Shown piece by piece: positions 34,566-43,937 of a stretch of DNA of 64,000 nt. The notes under the pieces are model-generated. The model saw nothing but the letters and a program-made list of their open reading frames with translations, made no database searches and was not told the DNA's origin. The first letter of the stretch is position 1. Each line of letters opens with the position of its first letter. The translations under genes and the position numbers were made by a program. The DNA is from Stenotrophomonas maltophilia (GTDB lineage Bacteria > Pseudomonadota > Gammaproteobacteria > Xanthomonadales > Xanthomonadaceae), in contig FOZF01000001.1 in NCBI GenBank assembly GCA_900113425.1, forward strand, positions 474,358 through 538,357, in the 5' to 3' direction.

Positions 34566-35918
34566 GTGGCTTATGTAAGCAGGATGTCGAAGGTTCTCTG
34601 GGGTGAAGGCCTGTTCCTGCGGCCCCAGCATTTCCAGCGCCAGGACGCATATCACGAGGCACGACTGCAGGATCTTTCGCAGACGCTGCACCCGTACGCG
34701 TGGGGCGCGCGCCGCGTGCGTTTCGACCCCCATGCGTTGTCCGGCGGCACGCTGAGGCCGCTCGATCTGTCGGCGGTGTTTCCCGATGGCGAAACCTACG
34801 ATGCCCCCGCCCACGACAGCCTGCCGGACGCGGTGTCGCTGCAGGATCTGCCGCCTGGCGTGCAGTCCACGGTGATCTACCTGGCACTTCCGCTGCTGCG
34901 CGATGACGGCGCCAACTGCACCGATGCGGAAGGCACCGTGCTTGCGCGCTATCGTCAGGCCAACCGCGATACGCAGGACCTGTTCACCGACGCGGTGGAG
35001 GCCGAGCTGGCCTACCTGAGCAAGGCGGTGAAGCTGCTCACCGACGACCAGCCCCGTGATGCCTATGCCACCGTGCCGGTGGCGCGTGTGCGCCGCACCT
35101 CCAGCGGCGGCTTCGAGCTGGACGATGAGTTCATCCCGCCCTGCGCGCAGCTGCAGGCCTCGCCGTTCCTGCATCGTGAACTGCGTGCGGTGCTCGATGC
35201 GCTGCAGGCCAAGGTCGATGCGCTGTACGGGCTGCATCGGCAGACGTCGCAGAACATCATCGAATTCCGCTCGGGCGACATCGCGTCGTTCTGGCTGCTG
35301 CATACGATCAACAGTTCCTTCAGCGCGCTGGCCCATCTGCTGCATCATCCGCAGCTGCATCCCGAGCGCCTGCACCAGGAGCTGCTGCGCATGGCGGGCG
35401 CGCTGCTGACCTTCTCCAACGCCTACCAGCTGGGCGACCTGCCGGTGTACCGCCACGACCAGCCGGAAGCTTCGTTCCGCAAGCTGCTGGAGATCGTACG
35501 GGCACTGCTGGATACGGTGATCTCCACGCGCTACTTCAAGATCGCGCTGAACGAGGTCAAGCCGTCCTACCACCTCGGTCGGCTGGACTCGCAGCGGATC
35601 GATGGCAACGCCTCGTTCTACCTGTCTGTCTCCGCCTCGCTGCCGGCGCAGGAGCTGATCCAGAGCGTCCCGGTGCGCTTCAAGGTCGGCGCGCCGGACG
35701 ACGTCGAGAAGTGCGTGCTGTCCGCACTGCCAGGCGTGAAGCTTACCCACGCCGCGCAGGTGCCGGCAGCGATCCCGGTGCGCCCGGGCAGCCATTACTT
35801 CGAATTCGATTCGCGCGGCGCGCTGTATGAGCGCATGCTCAAGGCGCAGTCGGTGATGATCTACGTGCCGGCCGGCATTGCCGAGCTGAAGATGGAACTT
35901 GTGGCGGTGACCTCATGA
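34566..35918 (+). CDS. tssK: T6SS baseplate-membrane adaptor TssK
   Basis: About 450 residues of the TssK family, with the hallmark VLWGEGLFLRPQHFQRQDAY near the start, and later SFSALAHLLHHPQLHPERLHQ and KIALNEVKPSYHLGRLDSQ in part. TssK links the baseplate to TssL and TssM. The GTG at 34566 is chosen for the AAGGA six bases upstream; the ATG at 34584 (MSKVLWGEG), closer to the usual family start, lacks such a site. The stop overlaps the tssL start (ATGATGA). Confidence 0.95.
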   Translation: MAYVSRMSKVLWGEGLFLRPQHFQRQDAYHEARLQDLSQTLHPYAWGARRVRFDPHALSGGTLRPLDLSAVFPDGETYDAPAHDSLPDAVSLQDLPPGVQSTVIYLALPLLRDDGANCTDAEGTVLARYRQANRDTQDLFTDAVEAELAYLSKAVKLLTDDQPRDAYATVPVARVRRTSSGGFELDDEFIPPCAQLQASPFLHRELRAVLDALQAKVDALYGLHRQTSQNIIEFRSGDIASFWLLHTINSSFSALAHLLHHPQLHPERLHQELLRMAGALLTFSNAYQLGDLPVYRHDQPEASFRKLLEIVRALLDTVISTRYFKIALNEVKPSYHLGRLDSQRIDGNASFYLSVSASLPAQELIQSVPVRFKVGAPDDVEKCVLSALPGVKLTHAAQVPAAIPVRPGSHYFEFDSRGALYERMLKAQSVMIYVPAGIAELKMELVAVTS

Positions 35919-36709
35919 TGAATTCCCCCCTGCCCCCGACCCCGGGCCCGATGCCGTCGCTGACCGCCAATGGCGCGATGGTCAATCCGACGCCGCAGGC
36001 GGCCAATCCGCAGAGTCTGCAGGACCTGATGTCCGACGGCTTCTACCTGCTGCTTCTGCTCAAGCGTGGCCAGCTGCCACACGATGCAGAGGGCTTCGTG
36101 CAGACGGTGCAGAAGTTCCTCGATGGCGTCGAACGCAACGCGATGCGGCTTGGCGTGGCGTCCGAAGATGTCTACGCCGCCAAATACGCATTCTGCGCCG
36201 CGGTGGATGAGGCGATCCTGTCGCAGCCCTCGCCGCTGCACGAAACCTGGGAACGCAATCCGCTGCAGTTGCGCCTGTTCGGCGAGCACCTCGCGGGCGA
36301 GCACTTCTTCGACCGGCTGGAAGAACTGCGCCGCCAGGGCGCGGCGCGCCTGCCGTCGCTGGAGGTCTATCACTACTGCCTGCTGATGGGCTTCGAGGGC
36401 AAGTACCGTATCGAAGGCACCGAGAAGCTGGGCTATCTGACCGCGCGCCTGGGCGACGAGATCGTCTACCTGAAGGGCAAGCGCCACGGCTTCGCCCCGC
36501 ACGCGCTGCCGCCCGACAACGTGCGCCACGGCCTGCGCCGGGTCGTGCCGCTGTGGCTGCCGGCCGTGGTCGTCGGCTGCTTCGGCATCGTCGCGTTCTT
36601 CGGCATGCGCGCCTACCTCGGACACGAAACCCGTCAGCAGCTGGCCGCCTACAACGACGTGGTGCAGATGCCCGAGCGCACCGCCCACATTACGATCACT
36701 CTCCCATGA
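35915..36709 (+). CDS. tssL: T6SS inner-membrane protein TssL (DotU family)
   Basis: 264 residues: a Pro-rich N-terminus, the DotU cytoplasmic domain (LQDLMSDGFYLLLLLKRGQL, KYAFCAAVDEAILSQP, LFGEHLAGEHFFDRLEEL) and one C-terminal membrane helix (LWLPAVVVGCFGIVAFFGM). It stops soon after the helix and has no peptidoglycan-binding OmpA domain, unlike longer TssL variants; the separate OmpA-like protein at 6598-7386 probably fills that role. It partners TssM in the membrane complex. Confidence 0.96.
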   Translation: MMNSPLPPTPGPMPSLTANGAMVNPTPQAANPQSLQDLMSDGFYLLLLLKRGQLPHDAEGFVQTVQKFLDGVERNAMRLGVASEDVYAAKYAFCAAVDEAILSQPSPLHETWERNPLQLRLFGEHLAGEHFFDRLEELRRQGAARLPSLEVYHYCLLMGFEGKYRIEGTEKLGYLTARLGDEIVYLKGKRHGFAPHALPPDNVRHGLRRVVPLWLPAVVVGCFGIVAFFGMRAYLGHETRQQLAAYNDVVQMPERTAHITITLP

Positions 36710-36719
36710 GCCTGACGAT

Positions 36720-39473
36720 ATGGACATCTCGCGCTCCACGCTGCTTGCTTCCCTCGCCTCGCTGTCGCATCGGGATCGCCTGATCCAGCTCAAGGGCCTC
36801 GACGAGGGCCTTGTGGTCGAGCGGTTTGAAGGCACCGAATCGGTGTGCGGTGACAACCGCCTGCAGATCGACTGCCTGGCCACCGATGCGTTCCTGGAAC
36901 TGGAGCCGTGGCTGGAGCAGCCGTTGACCCTGCAGCTGCGCCAGGCCGATGGCGCGCTGCGGCAGTGGCACGGGCTGTGCACCGAGGCGGCGCAGCTGGG
37001 AAGTGACGGCGGGTTGGCCCGCTACCGGCTCATCCTCGAACCCTGGACCGCCCTGCTGCGCCTGCGCCGCAACGCGGTGATCTTCCAGGACCAGGACACC
37101 CGCGCGATCTGCGAGCAGATCTTCGCCGACTACCCGCAGGCCGCCTTCCGCTTTGACGTGCAGGCCCAGTTGCCGGCCCGCGCGATCACCACCCAGTACC
37201 GCGAAACCGACTGGGCCTTCGTCACCCGCCTGCTGTCCGAGGCCGGCCTCGCCTGGCGCATCGAGCAGGCGCAGGAGGGCGACGCCGCCCACACCCTGGT
37301 GGTGTTCGAGCCCGGCGCCGAGCTGCCCGATGTGGGGCGAGTGCGTTTCCATCGCGCCGACATGGCCGAGAGCAGCGATGGCATCACTGCCTTCGCCGAA
37401 CGCCAGCAGCTGGTGCCCAACGCCAGTACCGTCGCCAGCTGGCACAGCGAGCAAGTCAACGCAGTGGCGGCGCAGTCCAGTGCCGATGCCGGCACCCTGC
37501 CCGCGCTGGAGGTCTATGTGCAGCCGCGTGCCGGTCGCTTCGCCCAGCCCGCCTGGGCCGACGCCGAAGCGCAGGCGCGGCTGGACGCACTGCGCGTTGG
37601 CCAGGTGCTGTACAGCGGCAGCGGCAGCGAGCGCCAGCTGGCCGCAGGCAGCACCTTCAGCCTGGCCCAGCATCCGCAGCATGAGGGCCAGCGCTTCCAG
37701 CTGCTGGCCGTGCAGCATGTCGCCGTCAACAATCTGGACCAGGGCATCGCCGAGCTGCTCAGCAGTACCGATCTGGAGCGCGGCGCCTACCGCAACGCCT
37801 TCCTCGCCACCGGCGCCGGGGTGCCGCTGCGCGCCCTGCCGCAGGACCGCCCGACCCTGCATGGCCCACAGACCGCACGCGTGGTGGGTGTGGCCAATGC
37901 GGCCGTCAGCCCGAACCGCGAACACCAGGTGCGCATCCAGTTCGGCTGGCAGCGCGGCAGCCAGCCCAACCCGGGCGGTCTGACCGACACCGGCAGCGCC
38001 CAGACCGGCCATGCGCCCGGCGACCACACCAGCGGCAGCTGGGTGTCGGTGGCCGAATGGGTGGCCGGCCCGAACTGGGGCACGGCCTTCCTGCCGCGCA
38101 TCGGCAGCGAAGTGCTGGTCGAATTCCTGCACGGTGACATCGACCAGCCGCGCGTCACCGGCCAGCTCTACAACGGTGAGGTTGCCCCACCCTTCGGCGG
38201 CGGCATCGATGAGAACGCGCGCCATCCCGGCGTACTCAGCGGCCTGCACACCCAGGCCCATGACGGCAGCGGCACCCAGCAATGGGTGATCGATGACACG
38301 CCGGGCCAGCTGCGTACGCGCCTGCACAGCTCGCTGGCCGACAGCCGGCTGGAGCTGGGCTACCTGATCGCGCACCAGAACACCGCCCGCGGCGCCCTGC
38401 GCGGCGAAGGCTTCGAGCTGGCCACGCAGGGCTGGGGCAACGTGCATGCCGCTGAAGGCCTGCTGCTGTCCGCCAGCGCGCAGGAGCGGGCCGCCTCAAC
38501 GGTCATGGACAACGCCAGCGTAGTGGCGCAGCTCAAGGGCGCCGAGCGCAGCCTGGAGCAGATGCAGCAGACCCTGGCCCAGCAGCAGGTGCCCGGATTG
38601 ACCGAGTTCGAGCGCACGAAGCAGCTGCGCGAGCAGATCGATCCGCAGGCACAGGGACGCTACGAAGGCGAGGTCAACGGACAGAGCGCGATGAAGCCGG
38701 GCGGCGATGGCCGCAGCCCGGGCGACCAGCCGGTGGAGCGTCTGGCCAAACCGCTGCTGCTGGCCGAAGCTCCACACCACATCGCCTGGACCACGCCAGC
38801 CAGCGCAGTGGCCTACGCCGGGCAGAACCTGCAGATGACGGTGCAGCAGGATCTGCACATCAGCGCAGGCGAGACCATCGCCACGGTGTCCGGCGAGCAC
38901 GTCTCACTGTTCGCGCAGAGCGGCCCGCTGCGGGTGATCGCCGCCCAGGGCCCGGTCAGCCTGCAGGCCAACGATGGCGAACTGGAGCTGCTGAGCGACC
39001 AGGCACTGACCATCACCGCCACCGATGACCGCATTGATGTGCTGGCGCAGAGCAAGGTGGTGCTGCAGGCCGGCAGCAGCGCGATCACCCTGGAGGGCGG
39101 CAACATCACGTTCAGCTGCCCGGGCGAGTTCAAGGTGAAGGCGGGGGAGCATCCGTTCATGGGGGGGGAGAATGCAGCTCCATTCATCCCATCACTTCCG
39201 GGAGGACTGCAGAGCATTCCCGATTGGATCGCTCTGGACTACCGCGATGCGGAGACGCTCCAGGCCATGGCAGGCACCCCCTACGAGATTCACTTCAAGA
39301 ACGGCTCAGTCATCAAGGGAAAGCTGGATGATGCCGGCAAGGCCCACCATGAGCCCATCCCGAAACAGGATGTGGAGAAAGTCGTCTACGAACCCCGCGA
39401 ACCTGATGCAGAAGACAGCTGGCCCGACCTGGAGCTGATCGCCAACCCACAACAGGACAGTCGCCATGGGTGA
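36720..39473 (+). CDS. vgrG: T6SS spike protein VgrG with C-terminal adaptor extension (module 3)
   Basis: 917 residues. Usual VgrG parts: TQYRETDWAFVTRLLSEAGL in the gp27 region, OB-fold VRIQFGWQRGSQ and FLPRIGSEVLVEFLHGDIDQP, then DUF2345. After the beta-helix the protein goes on for about 100 residues, including PYEIHFKNGSVIKGKLDDAG near 854-873 and VEKVVYEPREP, a short beta-rich fold like those that other VgrG and PAAR proteins use to hold a specific toxin. It follows tssL by 10 bp and overlaps the toxin start by 8 bp, so it is co-expressed with its cargo. Confidence 0.95.
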   Translation: MDISRSTLLASLASLSHRDRLIQLKGLDEGLVVERFEGTESVCGDNRLQIDCLATDAFLELEPWLEQPLTLQLRQADGALRQWHGLCTEAAQLGSDGGLARYRLILEPWTALLRLRRNAVIFQDQDTRAICEQIFADYPQAAFRFDVQAQLPARAITTQYRETDWAFVTRLLSEAGLAWRIEQAQEGDAAHTLVVFEPGAELPDVGRVRFHRADMAESSDGITAFAERQQLVPNASTVASWHSEQVNAVAAQSSADAGTLPALEVYVQPRAGRFAQPAWADAEAQARLDALRVGQVLYSGSGSERQLAAGSTFSLAQHPQHEGQRFQLLAVQHVAVNNLDQGIAELLSSTDLERGAYRNAFLATGAGVPLRALPQDRPTLHGPQTARVVGVANAAVSPNREHQVRIQFGWQRGSQPNPGGLTDTGSAQTGHAPGDHTSGSWVSVAEWVAGPNWGTAFLPRIGSEVLVEFLHGDIDQPRVTGQLYNGEVAPPFGGGIDENARHPGVLSGLHTQAHDGSGTQQWVIDDTPGQLRTRLHSSLADSRLELGYLIAHQNTARGALRGEGFELATQGWGNVHAAEGLLLSASAQERAASTVMDNASVVAQLKGAERSLEQMQQTLAQQQVPGLTEFERTKQLREQIDPQAQGRYEGEVNGQSAMKPGGDGRSPGDQPVERLAKPLLLAEAPHHIAWTTPASAVAYAGQNLQMTVQQDLHISAGETIATVSGEHVSLFAQSGPLRVIAAQGPVSLQANDGELELLSDQALTITATDDRIDVLAQSKVVLQAGSSAITLEGGNITFSCPGEFKVKAGEHPFMGGENAAPFIPSLPGGLQSIPDWIALDYRDAETLQAMAGTPYEIHFKNGSVIKGKLDDAGKAHHEPIPKQDVEKVVYEPREPDAEDSWPDLELIANPQQDSRHG

Positions 39474-41085
39474 TCCGCGCGCAGATCTCCCAAACCAGGC
39501 AGCCCCCGTCTCACTGCAGCAGCTTCGCGAAGCTCTCGCCTTCATCAGCGAGCAGTACAAGAGCGCTGTCGATGGCGGCAAGAATGTCTTCGTATGGCTG
39601 TGGGAGTCGATCCAGGGGGATTTCAACCAGGATCGCACCACTGGTCAGGTCGTGTTCGACACCGCCATCTCGATGATTCCCGGTGTCGACCAGGTCTGCG
39701 ATGTCCGCGACATCATCGCCAACTGCAAGCAGATCAATGAGGACAAGAGCAACTCCTGGGCCTGGATCGCGCTGGTCCTGACCCTGATCGGCCTGATCCC
39801 CACGCTGGGCTCCCTGCTGAAGGGCGTATTGAAGATCTTCTTCCTCTTCATTCGCCGCTTCGGCTTGAACCATCTCGTCCGCGCTGTTGATGAGGCCATG
39901 AGCTGGGTCATTACTCTTCTGCGCCGGCGTGAGGTTGCCAAGTACTGGAAAGGCATGCGCTGGGACCGTGTGTTCCACGAGTTGGCGAAGCAGACCCGTG
40001 TCGTACGCGGACTGGTGACCAAGGCGCAACTGTTGAAGGCCTTTGATCGTGCCGTGTTGCTGATGCGCAACCTGCTGGGCAAGGTGGCCGACATCCCGCT
40101 GGTGGGGCGCCGTGCCCAGGAAACCATCGATCTCGTCGTTGGCATCCGAAAGATCGCGGACAACTACATCGGCCAAGTGCTGGCGCCCGTACAGCGAATT
40201 CTGGACACCATCATCAAGCGTCTTGAATTCGAGGACATGGTGCAGCGGCGCGGCATCCTCAACGCGGGCAACTTCCACTTCACCGGCACGCTGCCCGAGG
40301 CCCATGCAGTGACGTTAATGCGGCGGGTTGATCCGCCGCCGTCGTGGCTTGGCAAGGGGAAGCCGACGAAGAATCTGCCGTTGGATGCGACAAAGATGCG
40401 CGCCCATGTGGATAGAATGGCAAAACAGGACTTTCCAAAGCTGAGCGACAGCCAGATCGAAAGCTTCGCCAAAGGCATGCGCACGGATACGATCAAGGGC
40501 CCAGCCAAGTTGTATCGAGTCGTCTCACCCGCGAACTTCAGCGCGGGCGCGGACTGGGTTACCGAAGAAGTGTTCAATACGATCATGAAGTCAGCCGACC
40601 CAAGGGCCACTTGGCGTAAGCATCTGGCCGTTTGGCCTGACTGGAATCCCAATGGACAGTTCGTCGTCTATGAGCTCAAGGCAGGTGAAGAGCTGAAGGT
40701 GTGGCGTGGACCGGCTTCTGCGCAGACCAAGAAGGAACTGAAGGATCACCATCTTGAAGGCGGCTATGAACAGATCAAGTTCGATGCTGCCTTTGAGTAC
40801 GATGCCCTCGGCAACCCAGGGAAGAGAACTCTGGGCGACAGTTCGGAATACTACGCGGTCAATGAAACGACCGGCGCCATGACCAAGAGCAGCATGACTT
40901 ATGACAAGTGGAAGCTGCTGCCTCCGCATGAGCAGGTGAAGTACGTAAGCCTCCGGACGGAGATCAATAATCCACGCATTCTTGGCCCGCTCGACACCGG
41001 CTGGGGCACCATCGACTTTGGCAGCCAAATGACCGACGTGAAACTGGGTCTGCCAAACATCTCTGGCCAGAAACTCAACCGCTGA
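39466..41085 (+). CDS. Probable T6SS polymorphic toxin with unknown C-terminal domain
   Basis: 539 residues. Residues 50-130 form a pre-toxin type region (GDFNQDRTTGQVVFDTAISM, IPGVDQVCDVRD) with a membrane-seeking stretch (WIALVLTLIGLIPTLGSLL), often found in cargo encoded after vgrG. The C-terminal part is likely the toxic domain: LYRVV at 349-353, WRKHLAVWPDWN at 383-394, WRGPASAQ at 413-420 and LEGGYEQI at 430-437. The order of R, W and E residues recalls ADP-ribosyltransferase-like toxin folds, but this is a hypothesis. The gene overlaps vgrG by 8 bp and is followed after 2 bp by immunity-like genes. Base composition drops compared with the core genes, suggesting transfer. Confidence 0.75.
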   Translation: MGDPRADLPNQAAPVSLQQLREALAFISEQYKSAVDGGKNVFVWLWESIQGDFNQDRTTGQVVFDTAISMIPGVDQVCDVRDIIANCKQINEDKSNSWAWIALVLTLIGLIPTLGSLLKGVLKIFFLFIRRFGLNHLVRAVDEAMSWVITLLRRREVAKYWKGMRWDRVFHELAKQTRVVRGLVTKAQLLKAFDRAVLLMRNLLGKVADIPLVGRRAQETIDLVVGIRKIADNYIGQVLAPVQRILDTIIKRLEFEDMVQRRGILNAGNFHFTGTLPEAHAVTLMRRVDPPPSWLGKGKPTKNLPLDATKMRAHVDRMAKQDFPKLSDSQIESFAKGMRTDTIKGPAKLYRVVSPANFSAGADWVTEEVFNTIMKSADPRATWRKHLAVWPDWNPNGQFVVYELKAGEELKVWRGPASAQTKKELKDHHLEGGYEQIKFDAAFEYDALGNPGKRTLGDSSEYYAVNETTGAMTKSSMTYDKWKLLPPHEQVKYVSLRTEINNPRILGPLDTGWGTIDFGSQMTDVKLGLPNISGQKLNR

Positions 41086-41087
41086 AC

Positions 41088-42197
41088 ATGAAGATTCAAT
41101 ACCTCGAACTCAATCCTTGGCACAAGCGACAGGCTGCCCTCATCCATCATTTCACCTCGATGGAGTACCTGAAGGCACTGTTGCCACAGATCGACAGCCT
41201 GCTGGCACTGACCGACCAGATGCTTGACGAGCGCTCGCATCTGGATACGGCCGGCAGAGCGTTGGCAGGTTGGAGCTCCCAAAATACGGCCTCACACTTC
41301 TCGACGTACGCCTACCCGGCACTCATGGAGTTTCGTGAAGGCATCATCAAGGACATAGCACTGCGCTCAATCGAGCAGTACCGTGTGGCCGGCGAGCACC
41401 AATGCGCTCGTATGCTGGAGGAGTACGCATACCAGATGGCCTGGGCTACGCCGGAACAGGAAAGGCTGTTCCGCGAGACCGCAGAAAGAACGTTCGATTA
41501 TGCTCGACAACTATCGCGGATCGTTGCTCGTCCGTCGACCATGGATGATTTTGTTCACTGGCATCTATGGAACGAAGGAGTCGTCAACACTCACCGAGTA
41601 CCTAAATTTCGCATCCGAACCGACATTGTCGTACGGACCAACCAAGTTCCTCCGCGAAGTGGGATCTACGTTGCGAAAGACGACCCCATGGTTTCACTTC
41701 AGTTTGCCTGGACAGGCGGCTACGGAGAACTGTGCCCAGCAATGGCCCTCAACGATACTGGAAGGGCGGTCCTCAAGCAGGTTGGGCGCGAAGGACTCTG
41801 GGGAGATACAGTAGCTCTGTATCGCTTCCTTGATGCAAATCGGCATCTTGATCCCTATGGCTGGTCCGACGTTCAAAGCGATCTGATGGAGCTGGCACCG
41901 TCAGCGATCGCAGTTTCGTCCTTCGATATGAAAGACTGCGAATGGCATTTTGTCGAACCCATCCCTGATGCATTCGAAGATATCGACGGCAGCTACGCCG
42001 GCACGGATCAGCCGGACCGCCGGCCGGATCGAGTCGCCGCCGGCAAGCGGGTTCCTGTGGCCGGCTGGTGGTACACGCCTGCACAAGGCAGCCGGCGCTT
42101 CTTCAAGGAAGGCGATGTGTTTCCCGCCATCAACAGCGACTGGGGTGACACCTTCTGGATCTGGGCCGCAGACCAGACGCCGCCGACTATAGGTTGA
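41088..42197 (+). CDS. Immunity protein candidate, Imm71/Imm72 type, full-length copy
   Basis: 369 residues with no signal peptide or membrane helix, so cytoplasmic; this suggests that the toxin acts inside the cell. The N-terminal two thirds are helical (HHFTSMEYLKALLPQIDSLL, RMLEEYAYQMAWATPEQERL). The C-terminal part has FAWTGGYGELCPAMAL and ends with VAGWWYTPAQGSRRFFKEGD, a tail often seen in Imm71/Imm72-type T6SS immunity proteins (family from memory). It starts two bases after the toxin stop. A second copy follows directly. Confidence 0.72.
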   Translation: MKIQYLELNPWHKRQAALIHHFTSMEYLKALLPQIDSLLALTDQMLDERSHLDTAGRALAGWSSQNTASHFSTYAYPALMEFREGIIKDIALRSIEQYRVAGEHQCARMLEEYAYQMAWATPEQERLFRETAERTFDYARQLSRIVARPSTMDDFVHWHLWNEGVVNTHRVPKFRIRTDIVVRTNQVPPRSGIYVAKDDPMVSLQFAWTGGYGELCPAMALNDTGRAVLKQVGREGLWGDTVALYRFLDANRHLDPYGWSDVQSDLMELAPSAIAVSSFDMKDCEWHFVEPIPDAFEDIDGSYAGTDQPDRRPDRVAAGKRVPVAGWWYTPAQGSRRFFKEGDVFPAINSDWGDTFWIWAADQTPPTIG

Positions 42198-42258
42198 GTA
42201 CACCTCATCCCGCGCCCTGCTCTTTCTGGAACTGCCCGATCGGAAACATGCCCGCCCT

Positions 42259-43278
42259 GTGGAACTGAATCCCTGGCACAGGCGGCAGGCTGCCCTCATC
42301 CATCATTTCACCTCGATGGAGTACCTGAAGGCACTGTTGCCACAGATCGACAGCCTGCTGGCACTGACCGACCAGATGCTTGACGAGCGCTCGCATCTGG
42401 ATACGGCCGGCAGAGCGTTGGCAGGTTGGAGCTCCCAAGATACGGCCTCACACTTCTCGACGTATGCCTACCCAGCACTTATGGAATTCCGGGAATGTGT
42501 CGTTGAAGACATAGCACTGCGCTCGATCGAGCGATATCGAGGCGCAGGGGAACACCAATGCGCTCGCATGCTGGAGGAATACGCCTACCAGATGGCCTGG
42601 GCGACGCCGGAACAGGAAAAGCTGTTCCGCGAGACTACGGAACGAGTATTCAGTTATGCCCGTGAACTCTCCGGGCTAGTCGCACGCCCTCCTATCGCGA
42701 ATGACTTCTCATTCTGGCTGCTCTGGAACAAGGGGCTGATCGACTCACATCGAATTCCAAAATTCCGTGTCCGTACAGATTTTGTCGTGAGAACCCATCA
42801 GGTTCCTCCGCGCACCGGCATCTACATCGCCAAAGGCGATCCCATGGCTTCACTTCAGTTTGCGTGGACCGGTGGGTACGGAGAACTCTGCCCCGCCATG
42901 GTCCTCAACGATGTTGGACGGGCCGTTCTTAGCCAGATCGGTCGAGAACGCATGCGGGAGGATACCGACGCCTTCTATCGCTTCCTCGATGCAAACCGGC
43001 ACCTGGATCCCTATGGCTGGTCCGATGTCCAGGCCGATCTGGTGAAGGTGGCACCGTCAGTGATTGCCGGTTCGGCCTTCGATCAGCAGGACTGTGAATG
43101 GTATTTCGTCGAACCCATCGCCGATGAATTCGAGGACATCGACGGCAGCTACACGGGCACGGATGAACGGGGTTGCCGTACAGATCGCGTCGCAGCACAT
43201 CCCGAAGCCCGACCCGCACCTGATCTCGAGGGGAGTATCCGATGGAATCAGACGCATCCTATGGAGCACCGAAAGTGA
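42259..43278 (+). CDS. Second immunity-like copy, C-terminally truncated
   Basis: About 339 residues from a GTG at 42259; no ATG exists in frame between the previous stop and this point, so the duplication appears to have removed the original start. A 153-bp segment (42286-42438) is identical to 41130-41282 of the first copy, while the rest has diverged at many positions. The tail GWWYTPAQGSRRFF is missing and replaced by unrelated residues ending HPMEHRK. It may be an orphan immunity gene, a variant with new specificity, or decaying. The stop overlaps a start of the next gene (TGATG). Confidence 0.65.
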   Translation: MELNPWHRRQAALIHHFTSMEYLKALLPQIDSLLALTDQMLDERSHLDTAGRALAGWSSQDTASHFSTYAYPALMEFRECVVEDIALRSIERYRGAGEHQCARMLEEYAYQMAWATPEQEKLFRETTERVFSYARELSGLVARPPIANDFSFWLLWNKGLIDSHRIPKFRVRTDFVVRTHQVPPRTGIYIAKGDPMASLQFAWTGGYGELCPAMVLNDVGRAVLSQIGRERMREDTDAFYRFLDANRHLDPYGWSDVQADLVKVAPSVIAGSAFDQQDCEWYFVEPIADEFEDIDGSYTGTDERGCRTDRVAAHPEARPAPDLEGSIRWNQTHPMEHRK

Positions 43279-43937
43279 TGCAACTGTTCGGGAAACGACA
43301 GCCTGCAACGCTTGCTGTTCTCGTAGTGGGTTCTGTTGGATGTGCTGCACCGACGGTGCCACCAGCGCTCAAAATATCCGCTGATGTTTCCCGTGCGGAG
43401 CTGACGCGTCTTTACACAGGCACGTTGCTGAAAAAGGTGGCATTCGAGGACATCGACGGGCCAGGCCTGCTGCTGCTTTCGCGCAGCGAACAGACAGTGC
43501 CGGCGCAGGGCGATGAAGAGCCTATGGATCAGATCACGCTGCGTGCGGAGCTGTTCCGGCGTGCCGGACAAGCGGCCCCTTGGACCTCGCGATGGAGCGT
43601 GGAAGATCCGGTTCAATGCGAAGGTCTGGATCTGGAGGCCGGCTACTTCCTGGACCAGGTGACTGCAACGGACCTGGACAACGATGGCCGCGCGGAGTTG
43701 ACGCTGGCCAGCCACAGCTTCTGCGGCGGCGGCGTTGATCCGCAGCAGTTACGCATTGGCCTTCGCCAGGGCGAGCAGTATTACGAAGTACGTGGTGAAT
43801 CGCTGGTGGAGGTGGAAGGCGATGAACCCTTCGGCGGTGACCGGCAGGACGATCCTGCGCTGGCTTCGGCTGCGCCAGTGCTGCGCGCGCACGTAGACAA
43901 GGTGTGGGAGGCGATCAAGCGCGGAAGTTCACCGTGA
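43242..43937 (+). CDS. Lipoprotein with DxDNDG repeat, M949_RS01915-like
   Basis: 231 residues. The start at 43242 has GGGGAG six bases upstream; the ATG at 43278, which overlaps the previous stop, is the alternative and gives a tidier lipoprotein signal peptide (LVVGSVGC). The mature part has ATDLDNDGRAELTLASHSFC and then RIGLRQGEQYYEVRGES, which matches the family named M949_RS01915, proteins of uncertain role that some pipelines link to surface polysaccharide. Calcium-binding FG-GAP-like loops are a possibility. Probably periplasmic; it may belong to the effector island or be resident. Confidence 0.6.
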   Translation: MESDASYGAPKVMQLFGKRQPATLAVLVVGSVGCAAPTVPPALKISADVSRAELTRLYTGTLLKKVAFEDIDGPGLLLLSRSEQTVPAQGDEEPMDQITLRAELFRRAGQAAPWTSRWSVEDPVQCEGLDLEAGYFLDQVTATDLDNDGRAELTLASHSFCGGGVDPQQLRIGLRQGEQYYEVRGESLVEVEGDEPFGGDRQDDPALASAAPVLRAHVDKVWEAIKRGSSP

